This document shows, in pieces, positions 50,197-57,978 of a stretch of 64,000 nt of DNA. The position numbers and the translations under genes are program-made. The DNA is from CAIKNB01 sp041658705 (GTDB taxonomy: Bacteria > Patescibacteriota > Patescibacteriia > 2-12-FULL-60-25), in the NCBI GenBank assembly GCA_041658705.1, contig JBAZZT010000001.1:1-64000 (forward strand). Direction: 5' to 3'. The notes below the pieces were generated by a model. That model had not been told where the DNA came from, did no database searches, and worked only from the letters and a program-made list of their open reading frames with translations. Position 1 is the stretch's first letter. Each line of letters starts with the position of its first letter.

Positions 50197-50225
50197 GCCC
50201 CCGCGCCTTGCTCGGGGGCCTTTTT
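50197..50225 (+). terminator. Intrinsic terminator
   Basis: GCCCCCG / CGGGGGC hairpin and TTTTT. Confidence 0.85.
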
Positions 50226-50294
50226 GTAATCTTCCGCGTTGACGTAAAAAATTTTCCACTTGACTGCGTTTTGATAGCACGACACCATTTTAGG

Positions 50295-50520
50295 GTCTGG
50301 AGTGCTGAAATGAGATTTCGGCCAATCGTGCCTTAGACCCACGATTCCATTTCCGCCGTGGCGGGATGGTGACGGGCCTGCAGCGTTCAATCTCGGGGAG
50401 ACTGCACGAAGGAGCGATCTTTCTTGTCAGCTCCCTTTGACGGTGTGCTCACCTAGAGCGAGCCGATAAAATCTCAAAGCATTCCGGACGAACCCGCCCT
50501 CGATGGGCGGTTTGGTTTTA
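50295..50520 (+). ncRNA. Candidate small RNA or tiny-gene transcript
   Basis: A stretch with TTGACT (50260-50265), 17 bases, CACCAT and at its end an ACCCGCCC/GGGCGGT terminator with TTTGGTTTT (50491-50520), but no long frame. The best frame is 24 codons (50366-50440) with a weak start. Layout equals the orphan cassettes without a protein gene. Confidence 0.3.
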
Positions 50521-50569
50521 AATTAGAGGGTAGAGAGTAGAGGGTAGCCAAAAGCCAAAAATAAGAGGA

Positions 50570-50655
50570 TGTCATTCTTGAGGCCGTTTGACGGCCGAAG
50601 AATCTTCCTATTCCTTAAGGTATAGGAAAATCCTTCGCTGCGCACGAGGATGACA
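50570..50655. repeat. TGTCATTCTTGAG inverted repeat (family A)
   Basis: Same as 1488-1573, flanked by TAGAGGGTAG words at 50524-50546 and CTACCGTCTACC words at 50678-50706. Confidence 0.8.
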
Positions 50656-50707
50656 TTTTCTTTTGATTTTTCTGGCTACCGTCTACCATCTACTTTCTAT
50701 CCTCTAT

Positions 50708-50732
50708 TAAAAAAAGCCCCGCCAAGTAGCGG
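50708..50732 (-). terminator. Intrinsic terminator
   Basis: Minus strand CCCGCTACTTGGCGGG then CTTTTTTT. Confidence 0.85.
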
Positions 50733-50742
50733 GACCGATGGT

Positions 50743-51363
50743 TCAGGTTTTTCGGTAGAGGCTGTGCAGGAAGACTAGCCTGCCGTTTTTGCCCGTGACG
50801 TTTTTGTTGCCCAGGAGCAGGCGCTCGAAGCCGCGGCCCATCAACGCGTCCAGGTCCGCCGGATTGACGTAGCTGAACCAGCGTCTGGTGTCGGGGTAGC
50901 GTTCATCTTGCTTGAAGCCTTCGCCCGCGCCTTGCAGCATGGCGATGCCGAGCACGCCGTTTTTGACCAAGAGCTTGCGCAAGTTTTGCACCACGTCCGG
51001 AATCTTGGCTTTGGGCAGATGGAGCAGGGAGGTGTAGGCCCAGATGCCGTCGAAGGAATCCGGTCGGAAGGCGAGCTTTTCCAGATCCATGACCTTGGCG
51101 TCCAGGCCCTTGGCTCGACACAATGTCACCATCATGGGTGAGAGATCGATGCAGGTGACTTTCCATTCGCCGGAAGCGAAATAGGCGGCGTGGTCTCCCG
51201 GCCCGGAGCCGGCATCCAGGATGCGATTTCCCGGCAGGTTGCTGGCCAGGAAGGTGGCCGCGAATCCAGCCGCTACCTCGCTGAAATGAGTCTGGAATTT
51301 GTCCCCGAAGTCGTCGGCGAACTGGTTGTAGGCACGAACGGTCTCGCTCTTATAGTCTTCCAT
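50743..51363 (-). CDS. Class I SAM-dependent methyltransferase
   Basis: 206 aa from ATG 51363 (GTGGAGAATCC upstream). RILDAGSGPGDHAAYFA is motif I, CIDLSPMMV motif II, GIWAYTSLLHLP motif IV. Small-molecule (Methyltransf_11/25-like) type. TTGATG (51418-51423) and TATATA (51394-51399) form the promoter. Single gene with a strong terminator; substrate unknown. Confidence 0.85.
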   Translation of the reverse strand: MEDYKSETVRAYNQFADDFGDKFQTHFSEVAAGFAATFLASNLPGNRILDAGSGPGDHAAYFASGEWKVTCIDLSPMMVTLCRAKGLDAKVMDLEKLAFRPDSFDGIWAYTSLLHLPKAKIPDVVQNLRKLLVKNGVLGIAMLQGAGEGFKQDERYPDTRRWFSYVNPADLDALMGRGFERLLLGNKNVTGKNGRLVFLHSLYRKT

Positions 51364-51393
51364 GGATTCTCCACGCGTAAAAAGAGCCGTGGC

Positions 51394-51423
51394 TATATAA
51401 ACACGGAATTCAGGATCCATCAA
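51394..51423 (-). promoter_or_regulatory. Sigma70-type promoter
   Basis: TTGATG, 17-18 bases, TTATAT/TATATA. Confidence 0.5.
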
Positions 51424-51490
51424 GAGCCGGAATGTGAAGACGGTTCTTGAGCGAAGACGGGGTAATGTCGAGTCCCAATGTAAAAAATAT

Positions 51491-51606
51491 TGTCATCCTG
51501 AGCGAAGCAAAGGCTCGTCCGACGAGCCGAGCGCAGTCGAAGGACCTTTTTAAGCGTCGTTCGAACCGAAAGCTGCTAAAGGTCCTTCGACAGGCTCAGG
51601 ATGACA
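51491..51606. repeat. TGTCATCCTGAGC inverted repeat (family B)
   Basis: Ends and inner GTCGAAGGACCTTTTT arms as at 21089-21203, plus a GGCTCGTCCGACGAGCC hairpin. Confidence 0.8.
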
Positions 51607-51615
51607 ATATGTTTT

Positions 51616-52200
51616 TCATTTCAGGAACGGGTTCGGTTCGTCGAAGGTGATGGAGGGGAGCCAGTTGTTGATTAAGTCGATGGTCCAGCCGTATTTTTTC
51701 GAATATAGCGCGTCCACCGAACAAAACAGCGCGTTAGAATAATCAAAGCCGATTTTTTGCGCCGCGGCTTTGACCTTGTCTTCGGAATCAGCCTCGACTT
51801 CCACGAACGGTTCGAGGAAAGGCCATTCGTCCAAAGTCACTTCGACGCCGTCCAACTCCCACTTTTCACGTTTGCTTTCCTGGAAGGCTTTACGCGCGCA
51901 ACCCAGGTTCTCGAGCAAGCTCGCGGCTGCGTCGAAATCGTCCACGGTGAGGCAGACTTCTTTTTGGTCTTCGATCTTTTTACCGTTCACCACCTTGAGG
52001 CTCATGGTGATTTTGTCCGATTCGTCGCGCACCCGCAACCAGCCGCCCGCGATTTCATGTCCGGTCGGAAGATTGAAGACCACGCGGCGCTGCAAAAATT
52101 CCGCTTTGACCAACGTCGCGCCCGCCGCCTTGAGCCGCGCGCGCATCTCATCTTTATCTATGGCGGGAAAAGTCGCTTCGTATTCGATGGGCAAGGTCAT
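51616..52200 (-). CDS. CYTH-domain protein (class IV cyclase/ThTPase-like)
   Basis: 194 aa. LPIEYEATFP holds the two leading glutamates of the ExExK motif (third position not Lys). GGWLRVRDESDKITMSLK and EVCLTVDDFD then VEVTLDEWPFLEPFVEVEA follow the CYTH strand order. Longer than, and different from, the CYTH protein at 26244. Likely acts on triphosphate compounds; located downstream of an HD-NUDIX gene pair. Confidence 0.75.
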   Translation of the reverse strand: MTLPIEYEATFPAIDKDEMRARLKAAGATLVKAEFLQRRVVFNLPTGHEIAGGWLRVRDESDKITMSLKVVNGKKIEDQKEVCLTVDDFDAAASLLENLGCARKAFQESKREKWELDGVEVTLDEWPFLEPFVEVEADSEDKVKAAAQKIGFDYSNALFCSVDALYSKKYGWTIDLINNWLPSITFDEPNPFLK

Positions 52201-52231
52201 ATTTAAATTGGATTTACGCGTTTTGCGATAT

Positions 52232-52349
52232 GTTTGTCATTGCGAGCCACGGCGTTCGCGAACGCCGTGGCGAGCGCATAGACTAATCGCGCGTGGCAAT
52301 CTCTGAATTCCGGAGATTGCTTCGTCGTTGCTACTCCTCGCAATGACAA
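52232..52349. repeat. GTCATTGCGAG inverted repeat
   Basis: Ends GTCATTGCGAG / CTCGCAATGAC, inner GCAATCTC/GAGATTGC arms and a CACGGCGTTCG/CGAACGCCGTG hairpin. A third inverted-repeat family. Confidence 0.75.
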
Positions 52350-52384
52350 TATACGATCATCCGAACGGGTTAGTCCTATCATGC

Positions 52385-52810
52385 TTAAAGTCCTTCCGGT
52401 CTGAAGCCTTGCTTCAACATGTTCTCCGCGGGCAGGAACAGCGGTTGCGGCAATTCGTCCCAGCCGAACCAGTCCCAGCGCTCGCATTTGTCCGGTTCCA
52501 ATATCTCGGCTTGGCCGGAGACGTAATCGGCTACGGTGCAGATCGTGATGTAATGGGTATCTTCTTCGAGTGAAACGTCGTTGGTGAAAGTTTGCGCCCG
52601 GACGTTTGTGATTTCGACGCCGGCTTCTTCGGCGGTCTCGCGCAAAGCGCAAGCCTCGATGGATTCGTTCCATTCAAGATGGCCGCCGGGCGGGCACCAT
52701 GAACCTGCGCCGTGCGCATTTTTGCGTTTGCCCAACAGGACTTTGCCGTCCTTGATTATCCAGACGCCGACGCCGACTTTCGGCCGCTTGGTTTCGTTCT
52801 CCATATTCAT
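52385..52810 (-). CDS. NUDIX hydrolase
   Basis: 141 aa. The NUDIX box GGHLEWNESIEACALRETAE plus EAGV is complete. PKVGVGVWIIKDGKVLLGKR leads in, as in dNTP or (di)nucleotide pyrophosphatases. ATG 52810 overlaps the upstream HD gene stop (ATGA). Last gene of a DUF1232-BASS-HD-NUDIX operon. Confidence 0.88.
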   Translation of the reverse strand: MNMENETKRPKVGVGVWIIKDGKVLLGKRKNAHGAGSWCPPGGHLEWNESIEACALRETAEEAGVEITNVRAQTFTNDVSLEEDTHYITICTVADYVSGQAEILEPDKCERWDWFGWDELPQPLFLPAENMLKQGFRPEGL

Positions 52811-53394
52811 TTGCCGGCATCCGCCAGCTTGATCCATTTGTTGGTCTTGAGATGCCAATCCGCCGGATCCTTATCCTGCATCTCGTCCCATAGATCTTTG
52901 GCGGCTGGCGTATACAGCTTTTCATTCCGCACTTGGTGCCGGAACGTTTTCCATTTTTCCGGCGCGCGGTGGCCTCTTTCCTCAAGTTCCTTCAATTCAA
53001 AATCCAAATCCAGGTTATCCGCGTCTTTGACGAGCTTGGCTTCCAAAGTCTCGCGCGCTTCGAACTCGCGCAGCACATCCTCGAAGTCGGCCAGGCTTGT
53101 GCCGGTCAAAGTATCATGCACGGCGCGGTCTTCGTCGGCCGTCACATAGACTTTTTGCACGTATGACAGGTCGGATACGCGCGTCTCGCACAAATCGTGG
53201 ACCAAGGCCATCTTCAAAATCTTGTTTTCATCTACGCCGCCGGTGCGCCGCGCCAGGATGAGCGCGAGGAAAGCTACGCGCATCGTATGCTCCAGATCGT
53301 TGGCGCAATCTACGCCCAGATGCTGACGCCAGCCGCGCTGCAGGTTGCGCAGGCTGCCGATTTCGTACAGGAATTCGATATCACGCGAGTTCAT
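52807..53394 (-). CDS. HD-domain nucleotidase, YfbR/HDDC2-like
   Basis: 195 aa. RGWRQHLGV, DLEHTMRVAFLALILA, MALVHDLCETRVSDL and KDADNLDLDFEL give the H...HD...D metal site and the extra acidic motif of 5'-deoxynucleotidases. Expected to dephosphorylate deoxynucleoside monophosphates. Overlaps the NUDIX gene, consistent with a nucleotide-salvage or clean-up pair. Confidence 0.82.
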   Translation of the reverse strand: MNSRDIEFLYEIGSLRNLQRGWRQHLGVDCANDLEHTMRVAFLALILARRTGGVDENKILKMALVHDLCETRVSDLSYVQKVYVTADEDRAVHDTLTGTSLADFEDVLREFEARETLEAKLVKDADNLDLDFELKELEERGHRAPEKWKTFRHQVRNEKLYTPAAKDLWDEMQDKDPADWHLKTNKWIKLADAGK

Positions 53395-53395
53395 A

Positions 53396-54283
53396 TCATT
53401 GGCTTTTGCGCAGCATGAACTTAAAGGGGATGATGAGCAAGCTCCAGGGCAAGACCGAGAGGATGACGGGTACGACGACCCCGGGTTGATTGAAATATTT
53501 GCCCGCGAGATAGATCGCCAGGATGAAGTTCATGTAAGTCAGGCAGATGGTGATCGAGATGCGATCAGCGCGGTCGCGCCAATAGACGGAGTAATAACCG
53601 ACTAGGTGGAAGGCGATGAACAGCAGGAAAAGCGCGAGCAGGGTCAAGAGGAATTTTGCATTCACCCCGCCCAAGATCGTCGCCGCTTGCGTGGCCACGA
53701 TGCCCAGGATGATCAGGCCGAGCAGCGCCATGGAGATGGGGCTTAAAGCGGGAAACCAAGCTTTGATTTTTTTCGGCCAGATGTATTTGACGACGTTGGC
53801 CAGGATGAAGGGCACGAAGATGACTTTGACCAGGGTCAAAAAGAGGGAAAAAACGTCGACCGAAATTTCGGCGCCGACCGTGTATTTGATGACCAGCGGG
53901 ATGGTGAAAGGCGCCAAGAGCGAAGTCGTGACCGTAAGCACCAGGGCCAGCGATTGCCGGCCGCCGCAGATTTCCGCCAGCAGGGGAGAGGTCATGCCCG
54001 CAGGCATGGCCGCGAGGAGCAAAAAAGCCAGCGCCAAATCGGGATAGATGAAGCGCATGAGGTAATACACGATCAGCGGATAGATGACCAGCATGATGGC
54101 GTTCGCCAGCACGATCATCTTGCGGTCTTTGAGATAACGCGACACTTCCTTCAAATCTATCTTGAGCGCGGACAGGAAAAAGATGATGCCCAGAAAAATC
54201 GTGCTGTATGGCGCGAGAAGCACCGCGTAGTGCGGCAGGATGAGCCCCAAGGCGAGAGAAGCCAGCAGGATGAAAATATACAT
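53396..54283 (-). CDS. BASS-type (bile acid:sodium symporter-like) transporter
   Basis: 295 aa with nine to ten helices. FLGIIFFLSALKIDLKEV and AAMPAGMTSPLLAEICGG are typical of the SBF/AEC-like fold. Substrate unknown. One base from the HD gene and 6 bases after the DUF1232 gene. Confidence 0.75.
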   Translation of the reverse strand: MYIFILLASLALGLILPHYAVLLAPYSTIFLGIIFFLSALKIDLKEVSRYLKDRKMIVLANAIMLVIYPLIVYYLMRFIYPDLALAFLLLAAMPAGMTSPLLAEICGGRQSLALVLTVTTSLLAPFTIPLVIKYTVGAEISVDVFSLFLTLVKVIFVPFILANVVKYIWPKKIKAWFPALSPISMALLGLIILGIVATQAATILGGVNAKFLLTLLALFLLFIAFHLVGYYSVYWRDRADRISITICLTYMNFILAIYLAGKYFNQPGVVVPVILSVLPWSLLIIPFKFMLRKSQ

Positions 54284-54289
54284 AAAGTC

Positions 54290-54535
54290 CTATTTTTTTT
54301 GCGCCGCTTCGTAGCTGTTCAAAGCGTGCGCCAGGTACCAGATGACCGCTGCCTCAAAACTCAAATCATCCAGCCAACCGACGAGCGGGATGAAGTCCGG
54401 CATCAGATCAAGCGGCCAGACCAGATATAGGATGCCTAAAGCCACCGCGGCTTTGGGTTTCCAGTCGGCTTTCGGATTGCGCAAAAAGCGATAAAGCCTG
54501 CGGCTCACGCTGGTCAACTTCAACCACTTCTGCAT
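54290..54535 (-). CDS. DUF1232 (YkvA-like) membrane protein
   Basis: 81 aa. LVWPLDLMPDFIPLVGWLDD is the family core: a membrane helix with the P-D-x-IP motif. Function of the family unknown. First gene of the operon; TACCAT (54542-54547) lies 6 bases before the ATG. Confidence 0.85.
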   Translation of the reverse strand: MQKWLKLTSVSRRLYRFLRNPKADWKPKAAVALGILYLVWPLDLMPDFIPLVGWLDDLSFEAAVIWYLAHALNSYEAAQKK

Positions 54536-54578
54536 GCCGAGATGGTAGCGGAATGTAGCGACGGTGTCATCTGAGACG

Positions 54579-54660
54579 GTGAATTTGGAATTTAGAAGTT
54601 AGAATTTAGAAGCTGGAAGTCAGGATTCCATATTCCATATTCTAAATTCCAAATTCATTT
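54579..54660. repeat. AT-rich word-type inverted repeat
   Basis: GAATTTGGAATTTAGAAG on the left; TTCTAAATTCCAAATTC on the right. Same words as 16760-16890. Confidence 0.65.
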
Positions 54661-54715
54661 TTCATCTCACACGTTTGCCGACAACCTTCGTTCCGTGGCA
54701 TCCTTATCATCTAGG

Positions 54716-56035
54716 ATGAGCAAACAGCGAGACATTTCATTCGCCGGGCAAGATGAACGCATCTTGGAAGCGGCGAAGTTGTTGGCCTACGAGGTGCAGA
54801 CCCAGGGGCACGGAGCGGTTAAGCCGCGGGCTTTGTTCGTGGGCGGCTTCGTGCGCGATACGCTTTTGGGCGTGCGCTCCAAAGACGCCGACGTCGAAGT
54901 CTACGGACTCGAAGCCGGGGAGTTGGAGAAATTATTGCAGCGACTTTTCCCCGGTCGGGTCAATCCGGTCGGCAGATCCTTTGGCATCTATAAGATTTCG
55001 TTGGCCGATGGCGCGGAGCTGGACGTGGCTTTGCCGCGGCGCGAGTCCAAGACCGGCGTAGGTCATCGCGGTTTCAGCGTGCAAGGCGATCCGACCATGA
55101 GTTTTGAGCAAGCCGCGCGGCGTCGCGACTTCAGTTTGAACGCCATGGGCGCGGATATCTTGAGCAACGAGATTTTGGATCCGTTGGGCGGGATGAAGGA
55201 TTTGGCTGCGCGCCGGCTGCGCATCACCGATCCCGAGCACTTCGCCGAAGATCCGCTGCGCGTCTACCGCGCCATGCAGTTCGTGGCACGTTTCGGCTTG
55301 GAGGTAGAAGCGCAAACGCAAAAGCTCATGCGCCAGATGGTGCAGCGCGGCGACCTGGCTGAACTTTCGGCGGAGCGCATCAGTGAGGAATGGAAAAAGC
55401 TTTTGTTGGCCGCCAGGCCGGAATCGGGTTTTGATTTGGGGCGTGCGCTCGGCGTGTTCGAGAAGCAAGAACTTGAATTCGCCGCTCTCGCGCAAGATGA
55501 AAAAGCTTGGACGGAGTTTTTGTCGCGACTCGAATCGACCGCGCAAGCGCTCAAGGATTTCACGAGCGAAGAAAAACTGCAGGGCATGCTGGTCGTTGTT
55601 TTGTCGCGACTGGATGAGCAAGCGCGGGCGAATTTTTGGACCAGACACACTTTCAGCGCGAATCGCATCATCCGTCCGGTGGAGAAAATGTCGGCAGCGG
55701 AATTTACCGATGACTTTTCCGACAACGCGCTGCGCATCTTGTGTAAGCGGCTATACCCAGTGCATCCACGCATTTTTTTGGCGCTCCACGATATCTCGGC
55801 GACGCAAAAAGAAAGAATCCTTTCACGCCTCGCAGGACACTCCGAGTGGTTGGAAAATCCCAAGAGCCAAACCTTGCTCACCGGCCATGAGCTGGTTGAT
55901 TTGGGTTTCGTCGGCGAGAGGATCGGCCGGGCCATGCAAATCATCGAGCAAGCGCGCGATCGCGGCGAAATCGAGACCAAAGAACAAGCTTTGGACTTGG
56001 CGCAAAAATTCCACGACGGCAATCCGTTTGCGTGA
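54716..56035 (+). CDS. cca: CCA tRNA nucleotidyltransferase / poly(A) polymerase family
   Basis: 439 aa. FVGGFVRDTLLG, then SKDADVEVYG (catalytic Asp pair), RRRDFSLNAM and DPLRVYRAMQFVARFG define the class II family. It builds or repairs tRNA CCA ends, which fits here because two of the seven tRNAs lack encoded CCA. TATCAT (54705-54710) lies 5 bases before ATG 54716: leaderless type. Confidence 0.93.
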   Translation: MSKQRDISFAGQDERILEAAKLLAYEVQTQGHGAVKPRALFVGGFVRDTLLGVRSKDADVEVYGLEAGELEKLLQRLFPGRVNPVGRSFGIYKISLADGAELDVALPRRESKTGVGHRGFSVQGDPTMSFEQAARRRDFSLNAMGADILSNEILDPLGGMKDLAARRLRITDPEHFAEDPLRVYRAMQFVARFGLEVEAQTQKLMRQMVQRGDLAELSAERISEEWKKLLLAARPESGFDLGRALGVFEKQELEFAALAQDEKAWTEFLSRLESTAQALKDFTSEEKLQGMLVVVLSRLDEQARANFWTRHTFSANRIIRPVEKMSAAEFTDDFSDNALRILCKRLYPVHPRIFLALHDISATQKERILSRLAGHSEWLENPKSQTLLTGHELVDLGFVGERIGRAMQIIEQARDRGEIETKEQALDLAQKFHDGNPFA

Positions 56036-56059
56036 ACAAAATTCAGAATACATTTCTGT

Positions 56060-56240
56060 CATCCCGGCCAACGAGCCGGGATTTCTGAACCGGAGATTCC
56101 GCGCCGTGCCACGCTATACGTGGTCAAGCGCGGGGCACGTCGTTCGCGAACGAGGTGCCGGGATGACGGGGAGGGGGGTGCGGGATGACATTTTTTCTGT
56201 CATTACCCGGTTCAACCGGGTAATCCAGAGAGTAATCCAC
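56060..56240. repeat. GTCATCCCGG / GTCATTACCCGG composite repeat
   Basis: CCCGGCCAACGAGCCGGG hairpin, a GGGGCACGTCGTTCGCGAAC stretch and a closing ACCCGGTTCAACCGGGTAAT hairpin. The last part recurs inside the hairpin-ended repeat at 17365-17400. Confidence 0.65.
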
Positions 56241-56294
56241 ACCTAGCTTTGTTCTTGACTACGGTTTTGTTATTTGTCAGCTTTATATCATGTG

Positions 56295-56559
56295 AAAATC
56301 AAATGCACCTCAAACTTTTTGGCGGCAAAAAGTATGCAAAAACCGCTGGGGCCTCGAATTCGCTGACATGTATATAGTTAAGCGTTCTTGCGGCCCGCTC
56401 AACTCTCGGCCCCAGACCCCACCTGGATACTACGACTTTCATCTTTTTTCATGAAAACATCCTTAGCCAAGCAGCCAGCCGCCAGAGCAACCAAGCTACA
56501 TGCATGTAGCGTATAGCAAACCCCCGGCGTCTTTGGTTACTTTCCACGCGGAAAGTGAC
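56295..56559 (+). repeat. Hairpin-ended dispersed repeat, copy 3
   Basis: 265 bp from AAAATCAAATGCACCTCA to the GTCACTTTCC-type hairpin (left arm with one mismatch here, GTTACTTTCC). Contains CTGGGGCC/GGCCCCAG as in the other copies. Confidence 0.8.
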
Positions 56560-56570
56560 AAATCTAGTTT

Positions 56571-56608
56571 AAAAAACGCCCCGACCGGAAGTCCGGTCGG
56601 GGACGTTT
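56571..56608 (-). terminator. Intrinsic terminator
   Basis: Minus strand CCCCGACCGGACTTCCGGTC plus GGGG, then CGTTTTTT. Confidence 0.9.
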
Positions 56609-56615
56609 GAAGTCT

Positions 56616-57449
56616 TCAGCCCAGGAGCCGCGCTGCGGCTTCGGCCAAGGCGCGGGGATCGACCCGCGACGGCGTTTGGGCTGGCGCCTTCCTGCTCCCG
56701 CGGCAATATAGGAAGCCTGAAGGATGAGCGTACCACTCTTGCTCTTCGCCCGCCTGCTTCACGATCTCGCGGAACTCGTCGCGGTCCATGCGTAGGTTCT
56801 CGCGGTTCTCGCGGAGCAGCCCGAGGCTGTTACCGTCGATGTAGACCAGCACCTTGTAGCCGCGTTGGAAGAGCGCGGTAGACGCCGACGGGTTTGAGCT
56901 GCGCAGGATCGGGACCTTGCCGGCGACGATCTCGGCCTCCTTGGCGTAAAGATTCGCCTCTTCGCTCTCTTTGTGCAGAGCTAGGAAGCCGTCGAGGATC
57001 TCGCCGAAGCGTTCGCAGACCAACGCGTCATTGCGCACGGCGCTCTTGATGGCGCGGAAGACGTTGTTGAGTCCCGTGAAAGCCACGATCCGCGTCGCGT
57101 CCGAACTGGCGCCGCCCATCAGCTGTTGCGTGATCATGCCCTTGGTATCGAGCATATCGATGTATCTGATCAGGGGCTCGAGAGCACGCTGGACTTCGGA
57201 CGGCGCGAATTCGCGCATGAACTTGGCGAAGCACGAATGCTGGTTGTCGCCACGGAGATATCCTTTGATGCCGTGTCCGTCCGCATTCATATCTACCGCG
57301 ATGTCTTCCCGCGGGATGTACCCCGCGCCGTCCCAGTTCGCCGAAACCAAGACAAGTTCAGCTTCTTGGCCGCCGCGGATGAATTCGCGGGCCGCCCAGA
57401 CACTCGCCGCATTATCGAGGTCCACGTTTACATGGGTATAGATCTTCAT
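56616..57449 (-). CDS. Possible DHH-like phosphoesterase, orphan cassette gene
   Basis: 277 aa. The start KIYTHVNVDLDNAASVWAA (His6, Asp10, Asp12 and a following S/V-W-A helix) recalls DHH or related metal-dependent phosphoesterases, and IAVDMNADGHGIKG could be the second acidic/His motif. No DHHA1 domain is evident. CCAGG just before the ATG is a weak ribosome site. TTGACA-17-TAGAAA promoter at 57504-57532; strong terminator. Confidence 0.5.
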   Translation of the reverse strand: MKIYTHVNVDLDNAASVWAAREFIRGGQEAELVLVSANWDGAGYIPREDIAVDMNADGHGIKGYLRGDNQHSCFAKFMREFAPSEVQRALEPLIRYIDMLDTKGMITQQLMGGASSDATRIVAFTGLNNVFRAIKSAVRNDALVCERFGEILDGFLALHKESEEANLYAKEAEIVAGKVPILRSSNPSASTALFQRGYKVLVYIDGNSLGLLRENRENLRMDRDEFREIVKQAGEEQEWYAHPSGFLYCRGSRKAPAQTPSRVDPRALAEAAARLLG

Positions 57450-57503
57450 CCTGGCCTCATGGGTGAGGGGTTGAAAGAACGTTCCGTTTAGGAAATATCA
57501 AGT

Positions 57504-57532
57504 TTTCTACCATTTTTTCACGGTTTTGTCAA
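57504..57532 (-). promoter_or_regulatory. Sigma70-type promoter
   Basis: TTGACA (57527-57532), 17 bases, TAGAAA (57504-57509). Confidence 0.6.
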
Positions 57533-57600
57533 TACAAGCGCGGTTCAACCCTTGAAGTGTCAGGAATTTTAGGCTACATTGCGTCCACGGCGTAAAAAGG

Positions 57601-57716
57601 CTGTAGGCAGTAGGCGATAGGCAGTAGCGACAAAGAAGTCGAAAGTCAAAAGTCATAAAGCCTAAAGTCGTCGGAATTCGCATTCACTTTTGACTTTAGA
57701 CCTTCAACTTTAGACC
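57601..57716. repeat. Word-type inverted repeat
   Basis: GTAGGCAGTAGGCGATAGGC then AAGTCAAAAGTCATAAAGCC on the left; TTTTGACTTTAGACCTTCAA on the right. It ends directly before tRNA-Pro. Confidence 0.55.
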
Positions 57717-57721
57717 AAATT

Positions 57722-57798
57722 CGGGCCATGGCGCAGTTGGCTAGCGCGCTTGCATGGGGTGCAAGAGGTCGTGGGTTCAAGTCCCACTGGCCCGACCA
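57722..57798 (+). tRNA. tRNA-Pro(GGG)
   Basis: Acceptor CGGGCCA/TGGCCCG, anticodon stem CTTGC/GCAAG with loop ATGGGGT, T arm GTGGG/CCCAC, encoded CCA. Confidence 0.95.
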
Positions 57799-57803
57799 CG
57801 TAG

Positions 57804-57829
57804 AAACTCTCGTCATGCGAGAGTTTTTA
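57804..57829 (+). terminator. Terminator of tRNA-Pro
   Basis: AAACTCTCG, CATG-type loop, CGAGAGTTTTT within CGTAG...TACGTAG; position matches the hairpin at the head of the tRNA-tail repeats. Confidence 0.7.
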
Positions 57830-57978
57830 CGTAGCTGCAATCGCTGAACGAAGCTCGAGCCCGCTTTGACTAAACGGTAAAAACCCCTTATGTTGGTATT
57901 GATTGTTTGGAAAAAATTAATGCAATTAAAATATTTAGAACTGGATGTAAGCGTTGATGGTTTAATAAGAATAGCTTT

